NCBI GenBank assembly: GCA_035515075.1
Contig: DATJBZ010000037.1
Coordinates: 1 to 64,000 of the forward strand
Direction: 5' to 3'
Length of the DNA stretch: 64,000 bases
Source: Moheibacter sp035515075
Lineage (GTDB): Bacteria > Bacteroidota > Bacteroidia > Flavobacteriales > Weeksellaceae
Part shown: piece by piece, positions 45,101 through 52,328 of the stretch
Numbering within the stretch: position 1 is the stretch's first letter
Layout of the letters: each line of letters begins with the position of its first letter
Made by a program: the position numbers and the translations under genes
Notes under the pieces: model-generated
Databases searched by the model: none
The model's input: only the letters and a program-made list of their open reading frames with translations
What the model was told of the DNA's origin: nothing

Positions 45101-45203
45101 GGCGGGTATAGGTTATGGCTTCCTTCGGCATTATGATTGGGAAAATACTCCTAGTGTTCTTGCATTGGAAACTCCATACAGTTTAAATACATATATTCAT
45201 TAA
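42189..45203 (+). CDS. lanM: Class II lanthipeptide synthetase LanM
   Basis: 1004 residues, normal for LanM. The N-terminal kinase-like dehydratase (about 1-600) phosphorylates and eliminates Ser/Thr: VYKPRSS near 200, HDIMPDNII near 276 and the DLECLLYRP strand near 294. The C-terminal LanC-like cyclase (about 640-1004) has GGFAHGSSG near 803 and the zinc ligands in GCWCHGSSG (near 865) and LCHGDLGN (near 911). It adds Cys thiols to dehydro-residues of the precursor encoded just upstream. The gene is strikingly AT-rich, with mostly A/T third positions, unlike the housekeeping genes, so horizontal transfer is likely. Confidence 0.93.
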   Translation: MDIFNLNNILTSNKELLKRKEEIQPDFYFALYPLVIEIENCLKNILIKVNFKSFISIDDENWLIKNLAGQINVYLKENLLSYSLIHEIEIAREANILTGNTNKDQFAFFIKNITTDIDWMSYYFEKYPLLTKRLNIQINNYLIYINDLLVSFTNSINDIENKILFEKITTFDAIDLFLGDPHKNGKTVSLVQVNNNSKIVYKPRSSENEKSFEKFIKFINSLGANLEVGFPKIILSENSSWMEFIHHDEVLHLDDIELYYNNLGKLLCVFYILGTHDIMPDNIIVKNKVPYLIDLECLLYRPNKKHSKNFNSMFSQSVISSGVLPSLSPGNDVVKDLVRSLFFKINSQKIKSIIWEKNDFEFTQKVSKVNANQGKEETHLPRLKGEQIEMNYNYLRLFIEGFKVQYDFFIINKTQIENFIRSGVFDDVFIRNIVHDTIIYDLLLREGIIPEYLEGIEDINEIYERVLKGDLEFSRKEIMNSILQQMNVGDIPYFYTYNKGVNSLYSGDGNIISKYYYESGLTGEYLILERLNNLSINDLKFQINIIELTSKISFDMLNIVRPRENSFVYMNKEKLLLESNINFEKNNLLEAADIIGKELLNKIFYCKDSNEYNWIWKNRDIDGTWGVVPLNYDLYDGLSGMSIFYLYLYKYTNEKKYLNVSKTLFLNMKNTFLKMVKHYKKLPIKQKETYPISPFSFPLSLLFLSEHFSFELSEEYKDIYIYEEIYQIIDKYLDYSINTDILTGQAGLLQLLLSIKSNNNLLESLKKKCVANIYRLSTTQKDGTVALGYKDPQSVKSDSLYLGGFAHGSSGISSVLLKYATIESDSVAKELGLKILEHDRTQFIKNINGWRDGREGVGDFDSGCWCHGSSGVALSRLLIADFYYDDLINDEIYIAKKNIIDIGIGGNQSLCHGDLGNLEILRGVNNFLKNNDSINFVENYLTNLAFQYKNSKKFKTGEDGEIPLINLFMGLAGIGYGFLRHYDWENTPSVLALETPYSLNTYIH

Positions 45204-45213
45204 AATCCATCAT

Positions 45214-46371
45214 ATGAAAAACACATTATTAAAACTTATATTTTTTGGATTCTTTGGGTTTTTATCCGCTCAAGAAATTCAGGTAACGATGGCAGCGGGA
45301 ATTGATACCACCAACAATTTCAATAAAAAGGAAGTTTTTGCGCTATGGGAAAATTTTTTGACAGCAATTTCACTTGAAACAAATCCTGATATATATTGGA
45401 ATCAACAAGAAAAAGAAATTTTCAAATCCTATGATTTATTGGACAATGCAGGTTATTTAACCCCTTCACTTTATGGTTTGGTCAAGGAAGGAGGGAAAAA
45501 CGTGGTTTTGTCGATTGCTCCGTATGGAGAGTTTTACGAAATAAAATCAATTTTTTATTATACCTATCCGGACGAAACGATTTATCCGCTTGCCATAGTG
45601 AAGTATTATGCCGCGATGGAAGAAGGCATTTATAAGTTATACAATCACCTCCCCGTCTATGCCTCCCATTGGCCAACAAAAAAAGTAGGATATTTTAATT
45701 ATGTTTATCATCCTAATCATCCGTTTGATAGCTTCAAAGCAGAAGCTGCTAATGCATTTTATGTAAAAATAGTAGAAGTATTTGATTTATCGCTTTCTGA
45801 ATTTAAATATTATATCGCAGAGAATTGTGATAAGATATTCAATCTACAAGGTTTTGATTTTATTATCGGAATGGGAAAAGACAACAACTTATGTGGTTTT
45901 TATGATGATAAGAACAATATTATTTATTCCAATTCAATTACAGGGGAAAATTACACCCACGAAATAGCCCATAGCATTCTGGAGAAGTTTCCAAACAGTG
46001 GTGTTTTTCACTTAGGCATTGTGACTTATTTAGGCGAAGAAACGCACTTTAACAAGTCGCTTATTTTTCACATCAGAAGAATCAGTGACTATTTAGAAAA
46101 GCATCCGGAAATTAATTTGAATAATTTTGTAGAGGAATTCTCTTCAATGGATGAGTTTACTTCTCCTCAATATATTATTCCAGCAATGATATGTCATTTA
46201 GCGTTAGAAAAAGGAGGTGTAGAAAGTTTGAAAAAGTTGTTTTCTTATGGGAACGTAAATACGTACGAAGCCATTGAAGAAGTTGTAGGCGTGAAAAGGA
46301 AAAACTTAAATGTGTATTTAAGAAATAAAATTAAATTTTATTCAGAAAATGGGATTGAATGTTTGTTATAA
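45214..46371 (+). CDS. Exported gluzincin-type metalloprotease of the RiPP locus
   Basis: 385 residues with a signal peptide (about 1-19, FFGFLSAQ). A zinc site is visible: His249-Glu250-Ile-Ala-His253 (THEIAHSIL), with Glu275 (TYLGEE) 21 residues after the second His as a likely third ligand, which is the gluzincin (peptidase-MA-like) spacing. It lies 10 bp after lanM and 99 bp before the C39 exporter. It could trim the exported peptide in the periplasm, or destroy it as immunity; sequence alone does not decide. Confidence 0.75.
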   Translation: MKNTLLKLIFFGFFGFLSAQEIQVTMAAGIDTTNNFNKKEVFALWENFLTAISLETNPDIYWNQQEKEIFKSYDLLDNAGYLTPSLYGLVKEGGKNVVLSIAPYGEFYEIKSIFYYTYPDETIYPLAIVKYYAAMEEGIYKLYNHLPVYASHWPTKKVGYFNYVYHPNHPFDSFKAEAANAFYVKIVEVFDLSLSEFKYYIAENCDKIFNLQGFDFIIGMGKDNNLCGFYDDKNNIIYSNSITGENYTHEIAHSILEKFPNSGVFHLGIVTYLGEETHFNKSLIFHIRRISDYLEKHPEINLNNFVEEFSSMDEFTSPQYIIPAMICHLALEKGGVESLKKLFSYGNVNTYEAIEEVVGVKRKNLNVYLRNKIKFYSENGIECLL

Positions 46372-46470
46372 ACACCACTAAAGCTCAATTTATATAGACA
46401 ATTTTTAAACTGTTCAAAAATGGAGAAGTTTACCATCTCATTGAATGGATAAAAATAAATAGTTGTTAAT

Positions 46471-48672
46471 ATGACTAAATTTCCTTTTTACAAACAACCC
46501 GACGCCAAAGACTGCGGACCGACTTGTTTGCGTATTGTAGCTAAACACTATAACAAAGTCATTCCTTTACAAACGATACGTCAATTGTCTGAAACCACAA
46601 GAGAAGGAAGTAGTTTATTGGGCTTGAGCGAAGCGGCTGAAAAAATAGGTTTCAAGACATTGGGTGTCAAAATTGATTTTGAAACCTTGGCTAAAGAAGT
46701 GCCTTTGCCGTGTATTGTGCATTGGAACAAAGTCCATTTTGTAGTGGTGTACAAAATAGGCAAGGACAAAATCTATATTTCGGACCCTGCATACGGCTTG
46801 ATTACGTACAATCGACAAGATTTCATCAGAAACTGGATGGGCAACAATGCGGATGAAAACACAGAAGAAGGGATTGTTTTGCTTTTAGAACCAACACCTA
46901 TATTCAAACAAAACACCTGGGAAGCTGAAACGGAAACCAAAAGAAATTTCTCGTTTTTGTTTCAATACCTCTTTCGATACAAGAGCTTATTGACTCAATT
47001 GGTTTTTGGTTTATTGGCAGGAAGTATTTTAACATTGATATTTCCTTTCCTAACCCAAAGCATAGTCGATGTCGGTATTCAGAACCAAGACCTCAATTTT
47101 ATTTACCTCATACTGTTGGCGCAGATTATGTTGTTTTTGGGTAGAATGGGCATTGAAGTCATTCGGGGTTGGGTATTGTTGCACTTAAGTACAAGAATCA
47201 ACATTTCTTTGGTTTCAGATTTTTTTATCAAATTGATGAATTTGCCCATAGGTTATTTTGACACAAGAATGACAGGTGACATTATGCAACGCATCAATGA
47301 CCATAGCCGAATTGAAAACTTATTGACCAATACATCGCTTAATTCCTTGTTTTCTTTTGTAAACATTGTGGTTTTTAGTTTTGTATTGGCGTATTATGAT
47401 TGGCGTATATTTTTGATTTTTCTGGTTGGAAGTTCATTCTATTTGATTTGGATTTTATTCTTTCTCAAAAAAAGAAGAGAATTGGATTACAAACGATTCT
47501 CACAAATGGCGGATGAACAAAGCAAAGTGGTTGAACTCATCAATGGAATGCAAGAAATCAAACTAAATAATGCGGAAAAACAAAAACGTTGGGCTTGGGA
47601 ATTCATTCAAGTGAAATTGTTTAAAATCGGAATGAAATCATTGGCCTTGGAACAAACCCAAAGTGTCGGTTCGAATTTCATCAACCAATTGAAGGATATT
47701 TTCATTACGTTTATGTCTGCCAGTTTGGTTCTAAAAGGAGATTTAACTTTGGGAATGATGCTTTCGATTCAGTACATCATCGGTCAATTGAATGGGCCGC
47801 TTACGCAATTGGTCAGTTTCATTCAACAAACCCAAGATGCGAAAATTAGTTTGGAACGCTTGGGTGAAATCCATGAGAAAGAAGATGAAGAACCTTTGCA
47901 TGATCAAAAGGTATTTGACATTCCAGAAGGTGACATACGAATCAAAGATTTAGAGTTCAGATATACAGGTTCAATGGAAGCCGTTCTAAAAGGATTGAAT
48001 TTCACTATTCCCAATCGGAAAATCACAGCAATTGTAGGTGCTTCTGGAAGTGGGAAAACGACTTTAATGAAATTATTGATGAAGTTTTATGAATCCGACA
48101 AAGGCGACATCAAAGTAGGAAATGTCAATTTAAAGAATATTGCACAGAAATCTTGGCGTGCCAAATGTGGCGTTGTGATGCAAGAAGGTTATGTTTTTAA
48201 TGATACCATTGCACAAAACATAGCGGTTGGAGAAGATTATGTAGATAAACTAAAATTAGAAAGAGCAGTAAAAATAGCCAATATCAAAGATTTTATTGAA
48301 AGTTTACCCTTGAGTTATAATACCAAAATAGGAAATGAAGGCGTAGGAATGAGTGGCGGACAAAAGCAACGCCTGATGATTGCAAGGGCTGTTTATAAAA
48401 ATCCTGATTATATTTTTTTTGATGAAGCAACTTCATCGTTAGATGCTAACAATGAAAAAATAATCATGGAGAATTTGAATCAGTTTTTTGAAGGGAAAAC
48501 AGCCGTCATTATTGCGCATCGTTTGAGTACTGTAAAAAGTGCTGATCAAATTGTTGTCATGGATGATGGAAGAATAATTGAAATAGGAAATCATCAAGAA
48601 TTAATAGCATTGAAAGGAGCGTATTTTAATTTGGTGAAAAATCAATTGGATTTGGAGAAAATTAAGCGTTAA
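46471..48672 (+). CDS. Peptidase-containing ABC exporter (C39 / NHLM-like)
   Basis: 733 residues: an N-terminal C39 double-glycine peptidase (about 1-135) with catalytic Cys15 (KDCGPTC) and the HWNKVHFVVVY and SDPA segments for His and Asp. Six membrane helices (about 165-450) and an ABC ATPase follow (Walker A GASGSGKT near 523, MSGGQKQR, FFDEATSSLD, IIAHRLST). It cleaves leaders after GG and exports the core peptide. It is the only exporter in the locus, lies between the two biosynthetic halves, and both precursors have GG leaders, so it probably serves both. Confidence 0.94.
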   Translation: MTKFPFYKQPDAKDCGPTCLRIVAKHYNKVIPLQTIRQLSETTREGSSLLGLSEAAEKIGFKTLGVKIDFETLAKEVPLPCIVHWNKVHFVVVYKIGKDKIYISDPAYGLITYNRQDFIRNWMGNNADENTEEGIVLLLEPTPIFKQNTWEAETETKRNFSFLFQYLFRYKSLLTQLVFGLLAGSILTLIFPFLTQSIVDVGIQNQDLNFIYLILLAQIMLFLGRMGIEVIRGWVLLHLSTRINISLVSDFFIKLMNLPIGYFDTRMTGDIMQRINDHSRIENLLTNTSLNSLFSFVNIVVFSFVLAYYDWRIFLIFLVGSSFYLIWILFFLKKRRELDYKRFSQMADEQSKVVELINGMQEIKLNNAEKQKRWAWEFIQVKLFKIGMKSLALEQTQSVGSNFINQLKDIFITFMSASLVLKGDLTLGMMLSIQYIIGQLNGPLTQLVSFIQQTQDAKISLERLGEIHEKEDEEPLHDQKVFDIPEGDIRIKDLEFRYTGSMEAVLKGLNFTIPNRKITAIVGASGSGKTTLMKLLMKFYESDKGDIKVGNVNLKNIAQKSWRAKCGVVMQEGYVFNDTIAQNIAVGEDYVDKLKLERAVKIANIKDFIESLPLSYNTKIGNEGVGMSGGQKQRLMIARAVYKNPDYIFFDEATSSLDANNEKIIMENLNQFFEGKTAVIIAHRLSTVKSADQIVVMDDGRIIEIGNHQELIALKGAYFNLVKNQLDLEKIKR

Positions 48673-48738
48673 GGTCTGCTCAAAATACAATTTTATTTTT
48701 GAAAATCTTTAAGTTTTTGTTTCACAAACTAATTGAAA

Positions 48739-48812
48739 CAAGGTTTAGTAAAAATCGTTATAAAGCCACGTAGTTTTTTACTAAGGGCTTGGTGGATTGT
48801 TACCTATCTTTG
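48739..48812 (+). promoter_or_regulatory. RiPP promoter/operator module, copy 2
   Basis: Second copy of the 74-bp module (see 41755). Here the dyad TTAGTAAAAA / TTTTTACTAA is perfect (48745-48754 and 48775-48784). The -7 box is TATCTTTG at 48805-48812. The lipoprotein ATG follows 43 nt later. It lies in the 183-bp gap after the exporter, so the right half has its own promoter. Confidence 0.75.
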
Positions 48813-48855
48813 GGTAAGAATTGAAATCAGCAATGAACAAAACTTTTAATTCCAC

Positions 48856-49809
48856 ATGAAAATAAGTGAAATGAAATACAAACGAATACTTCTCAATCTA
48901 AGCATTGTCGGACTTTTAAGTGCTTTGTTTTGTTGTGACGGCACAAAGGGCATTTCATCGAAAGAGATTACTTCAATTTCAGAAAAAGAAGTGAATTATA
49001 TTCCGTATTATTTGAAGGTGTATGAAGCGGATAGTTTGTATTTAGTAGGGAATTATGAGCGTTCTTTCAAAATATTGGATAGTTTGTTTCAGGAGTTTGA
49101 ACCGTTGAATCAAGAGGGGATTTATGAATATGAAACTTATTTAAAAACCTCATTTCTTACGAATAATAACAAGATAGATAAACTGGTAAGAAAGTTAATT
49201 CGTGAATGGGGATATGATAAGAATAGATTTGAAAGCAATAATGATGAAAACTTATCTCTTGCATTTGACTTATCATCAATAGGCAATGAGGGTATTGAGA
49301 ATTTGCTCCAGATTTATAATAAAAAGATTAATTGGTCATTGAGAGATACGATATTGGAAATAAAACGATTAGATCAAATGTTTAGAGGGGTGGATTTGCA
49401 CAAAGAAGATTCAATTGATAAAATTCACATCAAGAAAATTAATAATATTTTTCAATCTTATGGCTATCCAAATTATCAAAAAATAGGGTATTCAAAACCC
49501 AGTGAAATTATAGATTTGGATGTTGTTTTCGCTCATTTTGTAAATGATTTAGACAGTTTAGAATTCGAGGATTTTAAGGAAAAACTATATTTATATGTAA
49601 AAAGAGGAGAAGCTTCCCCAAGGGTTTACGCAGTGTTCGTAGATGCTAAAAATATTTTTGTGGATAAAGATAGAGAAGCTTATTATGGGACCTTTACCTC
49701 ACCTAAATTAATTGTCGATACAGCAAAAATCAATAAACGAAGGAGCAAAATAGGATTACCGTCTTTCACGTATCAAGATTTTATAATGAAAAATAAATTT
49801 AAATTATAG
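48856..49809 (+). CDS. RiPP-locus lipoprotein A (paralogue of 53918)
   Basis: 317 residues with a lipoprotein signal (LLSALFCC). It has a 41-residue block (about 43-83: EKEVNYIPYYLKVYEADSLY, then YERSFKILDSLFQ) that looks like a TPR helix pair and is almost the same in the second lipoprotein at 53918, also at DNA level. The middle is diverged. Both end with a similar element (YYGT/LYGT ... IVDTAKI ... IGLPSFTYQDF), reminiscent of DUF6624-type proteins (unverified). It is the first gene behind promoter copy 2 and 4 bp before the graspetide precursor. Role unknown; immunity is a guess. Confidence 0.75.
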   Translation: MKISEMKYKRILLNLSIVGLLSALFCCDGTKGISSKEITSISEKEVNYIPYYLKVYEADSLYLVGNYERSFKILDSLFQEFEPLNQEGIYEYETYLKTSFLTNNNKIDKLVRKLIREWGYDKNRFESNNDENLSLAFDLSSIGNEGIENLLQIYNKKINWSLRDTILEIKRLDQMFRGVDLHKEDSIDKIHIKKINNIFQSYGYPNYQKIGYSKPSEIIDLDVVFAHFVNDLDSLEFEDFKEKLYLYVKRGEASPRVYAVFVDAKNIFVDKDREAYYGTFTSPKLIVDTAKINKRRSKIGLPSFTYQDFIMKNKFKL

Positions 49810-49813
49810 CAAT

Positions 49814-50023
49814 ATGAAACTAAAAACAATCAAAAATTTTAAAGAAAAGAACAAGTCCAATTCAATTAATCTTGAATCTATCAATGGTGGCAAATCAAGC
49901 ACTTATTATACTGTTGGAGAATCTACTAATGGAGGTACAGACTGCGCTGATTGGATATATGAAGATAATGGAACTAAAACACAATTTTACACATTACATC
50001 TAGATGATTCTCTTTTTGAATAA
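49814..50023 (+). CDS. Grasp-with-spasm (graspetide-type) precursor peptide
   Basis: 69 residues. A lysine-rich leader (about 1-26) ends in the double glycine of LESINGG (Gly25-Gly26). The core (27-69) is rich in Ser/Thr donors (28, 29, 30, 33, 37, 38, 42, 54, 56, 60, 66) and acidic acceptors (36, 43, 46, 50, 51, 64, 65, 69), with one Cys44. That is what an ATP-grasp ligase needs to make omega-ester or amide rings. It is followed by a strong hairpin and then by the ATP-grasp gene. Confidence 0.8.
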   Translation: MKLKTIKNFKEKNKSNSINLESINGGKSSTYYTVGESTNGGTDCADWIYEDNGTKTQFYTLHLDDSLFE

Positions 50024-50042
50024 AGTTGGACGCAATCTATTA

Positions 50043-50072
50043 AAATACGGATTCCATTAGGAATCCGTATTT
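50043..50072 (+). terminator. Hairpin between graspetide precursor and gwsG (attenuator-like)
   Basis: A perfect 13-bp stem AAATACGGATTCC / GGAATCCGTATTT with a 4-nt loop ATTA, 19 bp after the precursor stop. The following T-run is short (TTT), so it may act as a partial terminator or an mRNA 3'-end stabiliser. Confidence 0.7.
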
Positions 50073-50122
50073 AATGTAGTTGTGTTGAATTGGGGTTAAG
50101 TCTATTAAAAAAATTAGATTTT

Positions 50123-51019
50123 ATGTGTGTTTTAATAATTTCTTTATCACATGATGATTCTTCAAGCCGAGTTATAGATTGGTTGTTTATTCAAAGGCTA
50201 GAATTTATGAGACTTAATAGTGATTGGAAAGAATGCAGCCAACTAATGAACTTATTTAATTTAAATGAGTTAAATGATATACAATCTTATTGGTATAGGA
50301 AAGGTTCTTTTTTGAGAGGTTTTAAAAATAGCTTTGATAATCAAAAACTAATTGAAAAAATCATGTTTGAACACTTAGATAAAATTTATCAGTTTATAGA
50401 ATTAAAATTATGTCAAAAAAAGCATATTAATGGTTTTTACTCTTCCAATCCGAATAAATTAATAGTTTTAGAAAAAGCTAAAGCGAAGAGATTATTAACT
50501 CCACAATTTTTTCTTTCGAAAGAATTAAAAAAAAATGAAACTGTTGAGCATATCTACAAACCTATTAATGAGGGAATTCATCTTTCCTTAGATGATTACA
50601 TAGGATATGTATTTACAAGAAAATATAATAACAAAAAACTTTCAAAATACGGCCTAACCTTTTTTCAAAAATTAATTGAGAAGAAGTATGAGTTAAGGAT
50701 TTTTTACCTTGATGGACAATTTTGGTCTATGGCTATTTTTTCACAAAGTGATGATAAAACCAAAATAGATTTCAGGCATTACAACGAAGAAAAACCCAAT
50801 CGAAATATACCATTTAAATTACCTAAAGAGATAGAAGGTAAATTAAATTTATTAATGAAAGATTTGAATTTAAATTCAGGATCCATTGATATGATTGTAT
50901 CAAAAGACAGAGAATACTATTTCTTAGAAGTCAATCCGGTTGGACAATTTGGAATGGTATCTTATCCTTGTAATTATTATCTCGAAAAAGAAATCGCAGA
51001 ATATTTAAGCTATGACTAA
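50123..51019 (+). CDS. gwsG: Grasp-with-spasm ATP-grasp peptide maturase
   Basis: 298 residues of the MvdD/MvdC-like ATP-grasp ligase fold that crosslinks Ser/Thr/Lys with Asp/Glu side chains in a precursor peptide. Evidence is the family N-terminus (MCVLIISLSHDDSSSRVIDW), the ATP-binding middle (YKPINEGIHLSLDD; KKYELRIFYLDGQFWSMAIF) and the metal-binding end FLEVNPVGQFGMVSYPCN, which is close to that of known grasp-with-spasm enzymes. The ATG at 50123 fits this N-terminus better than a TTG at 50090. Confidence 0.9.
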   Translation: MCVLIISLSHDDSSSRVIDWLFIQRLEFMRLNSDWKECSQLMNLFNLNELNDIQSYWYRKGSFLRGFKNSFDNQKLIEKIMFEHLDKIYQFIELKLCQKKHINGFYSSNPNKLIVLEKAKAKRLLTPQFFLSKELKKNETVEHIYKPINEGIHLSLDDYIGYVFTRKYNNKKLSKYGLTFFQKLIEKKYELRIFYLDGQFWSMAIFSQSDDKTKIDFRHYNEEKPNRNIPFKLPKEIEGKLNLLMKDLNLNSGSIDMIVSKDREYYFLEVNPVGQFGMVSYPCNYYLEKEIAEYLSYD

Positions 51020-51206
51020 AGAAGAATTTGAATTATTTGTTGAGAAAAACAAATCAGAACTCCCTTTGTTTTTTCAAACTTTTGAGTTTAGAAAGAAAAA
51101 TGACGCTTCGAATTATAAAGTCCTAACTAAATTTGTAAATAGCCCTTTTCACAATACCGACAAATATCCTGTTCAGAAATTCTATAAAAGTATAATTTTA
51201 TTTTAA
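51012..51206 (+). CDS. Small unknown protein between gwsG and gwsS
   Basis: 64 residues, charged, no membrane segment or Cys. The ATG lies 8 bp inside the end of gwsG and the stop is 2 bp before gwsS, so translation is coupled to both. No family recognised. Such tight packing suggests it is a real member of the modification complex, perhaps a leader-binding or scaffold protein. Confidence 0.65.
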   Translation: MTKEEFELFVEKNKSELPLFFQTFEFRKKNDASNYKVLTKFVNSPFHNTDKYPVQKFYKSIILF

Positions 51207-51208
51207 AG

Positions 51209-52312
51209 ATGACTCATTTTAAAATCTTCGCTAACTGCTTTCTTGTCAAAGGATCTACTCGTTCATTGGTTTGCGACTTACAAAGACAAGCTTCCGATTT
51301 TGTACCTAATGATTTGATTGATGTAATGGATTTATTAAATACAAAAAAATCCATCGAAGAGGTTTTTAAGATTTATGGAGAAGACAATAGAGAAGTAGTC
51401 CAGGAATATTTGGATTATATGGATGAGAAAGAATATGGTTTTTATTGTGAAGAAGATGAGTTTGATTTATTTCCAGAATTGAACAAAGAGTTTTTAGTAC
51501 CAGCGCATATCACCAATACTGTATTGGAATTGGAAAAAGAAAACATCTTTTGGTTGAAGGACTTGGTTTTGCAAATTGAAAAATTAGGTTGCAAAGATAT
51601 TGCTTTGGTTTTCTATGAAGAATTAACAGAAGATAATTTCAATCAGATTTTCGAATATTTTATAGATACAAGAATCAAATCTTTCGAAATCACTTCCAAA
51701 TATCACGAAGGAGTCGATGAAAACTTTCTCAATAAAATCAATCAAAAATTAAATCAATTAACCAAAGTCACTTTCTTTTCAGCTCCAGAAGATCAGTTAG
51801 AATTTTGGGATAATAAAATCCTATTTGATCGTATTTTTACAACCAAAAAAATATCAACTTTTAAATCGTGTGGCGTGATTGACACAAAATATTTCAACAC
51901 CAATATGCCAAAAGTTTTAGAAGCAGTTAATCATAATTCCTGTTTAAACATGAAGATGGCTATAGACAAAAATGGCGATATTCGCAACTGTCCAGCTATG
52001 CCGTTATCTTATGGCAATATCAAAGACACGACTTTGGAAGAAGCTCTAAACAAGAAAGGATTTAAGAAGTATTGGAATTTGGCCAAAGATAGTATTGAAA
52101 TTTGCAAAGATTGTGAGTTCAGATATATTTGTACCGATTGTCGAGCATTTACCGAACGAACCCATGAAAACAAAGACGGTTTAGACACGTCTAAACCTTT
52201 GAAGTGTGGCTATGATCCCTATACAGGAAAGTGGGAAGAATGGAGCACCAATCCGCTCAAACAAAAAGCAATTGATTATTACAGTTTAAGAGAGATTTTA
52301 CCTAATTCATAA
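51209..52312 (+). CDS. gwsS: Grasp-with-spasm SPASM-domain protein
   Basis: 367 residues. The C-terminal SPASM domain has the expected cysteines (SCLNMKMAID, IRNCPAMPL, IEICKDCEFRYICTDCRAF and a last CGYDPYTGKWEEW) that would bind auxiliary Fe-S clusters. The N-terminal two thirds keep a degenerate radical-SAM-like barrel but have no CX3CX2C motif, so canonical radical SAM chemistry is not expected. This is known for the family. It probably works with the ATP-grasp ligase. It is 2 bp after the small gene and 16 bp before the HlyD gene. Confidence 0.87.
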   Translation: MTHFKIFANCFLVKGSTRSLVCDLQRQASDFVPNDLIDVMDLLNTKKSIEEVFKIYGEDNREVVQEYLDYMDEKEYGFYCEEDEFDLFPELNKEFLVPAHITNTVLELEKENIFWLKDLVLQIEKLGCKDIALVFYEELTEDNFNQIFEYFIDTRIKSFEITSKYHEGVDENFLNKINQKLNQLTKVTFFSAPEDQLEFWDNKILFDRIFTTKKISTFKSCGVIDTKYFNTNMPKVLEAVNHNSCLNMKMAIDKNGDIRNCPAMPLSYGNIKDTTLEEALNKKGFKKYWNLAKDSIEICKDCEFRYICTDCRAFTERTHENKDGLDTSKPLKCGYDPYTGKWEEWSTNPLKQKAIDYYSLREILPNS

Positions 52313-52328
52313 GTTTAAATTTCATCTT

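Noticed and set aside
41755..48812. The two 74-bp repeats as ends of a transposon or att sites
   Set aside because: No transposase, integrase or target duplication is seen, and each copy ends in a promoter box in front of a gene, so a regulatory reading is simpler.
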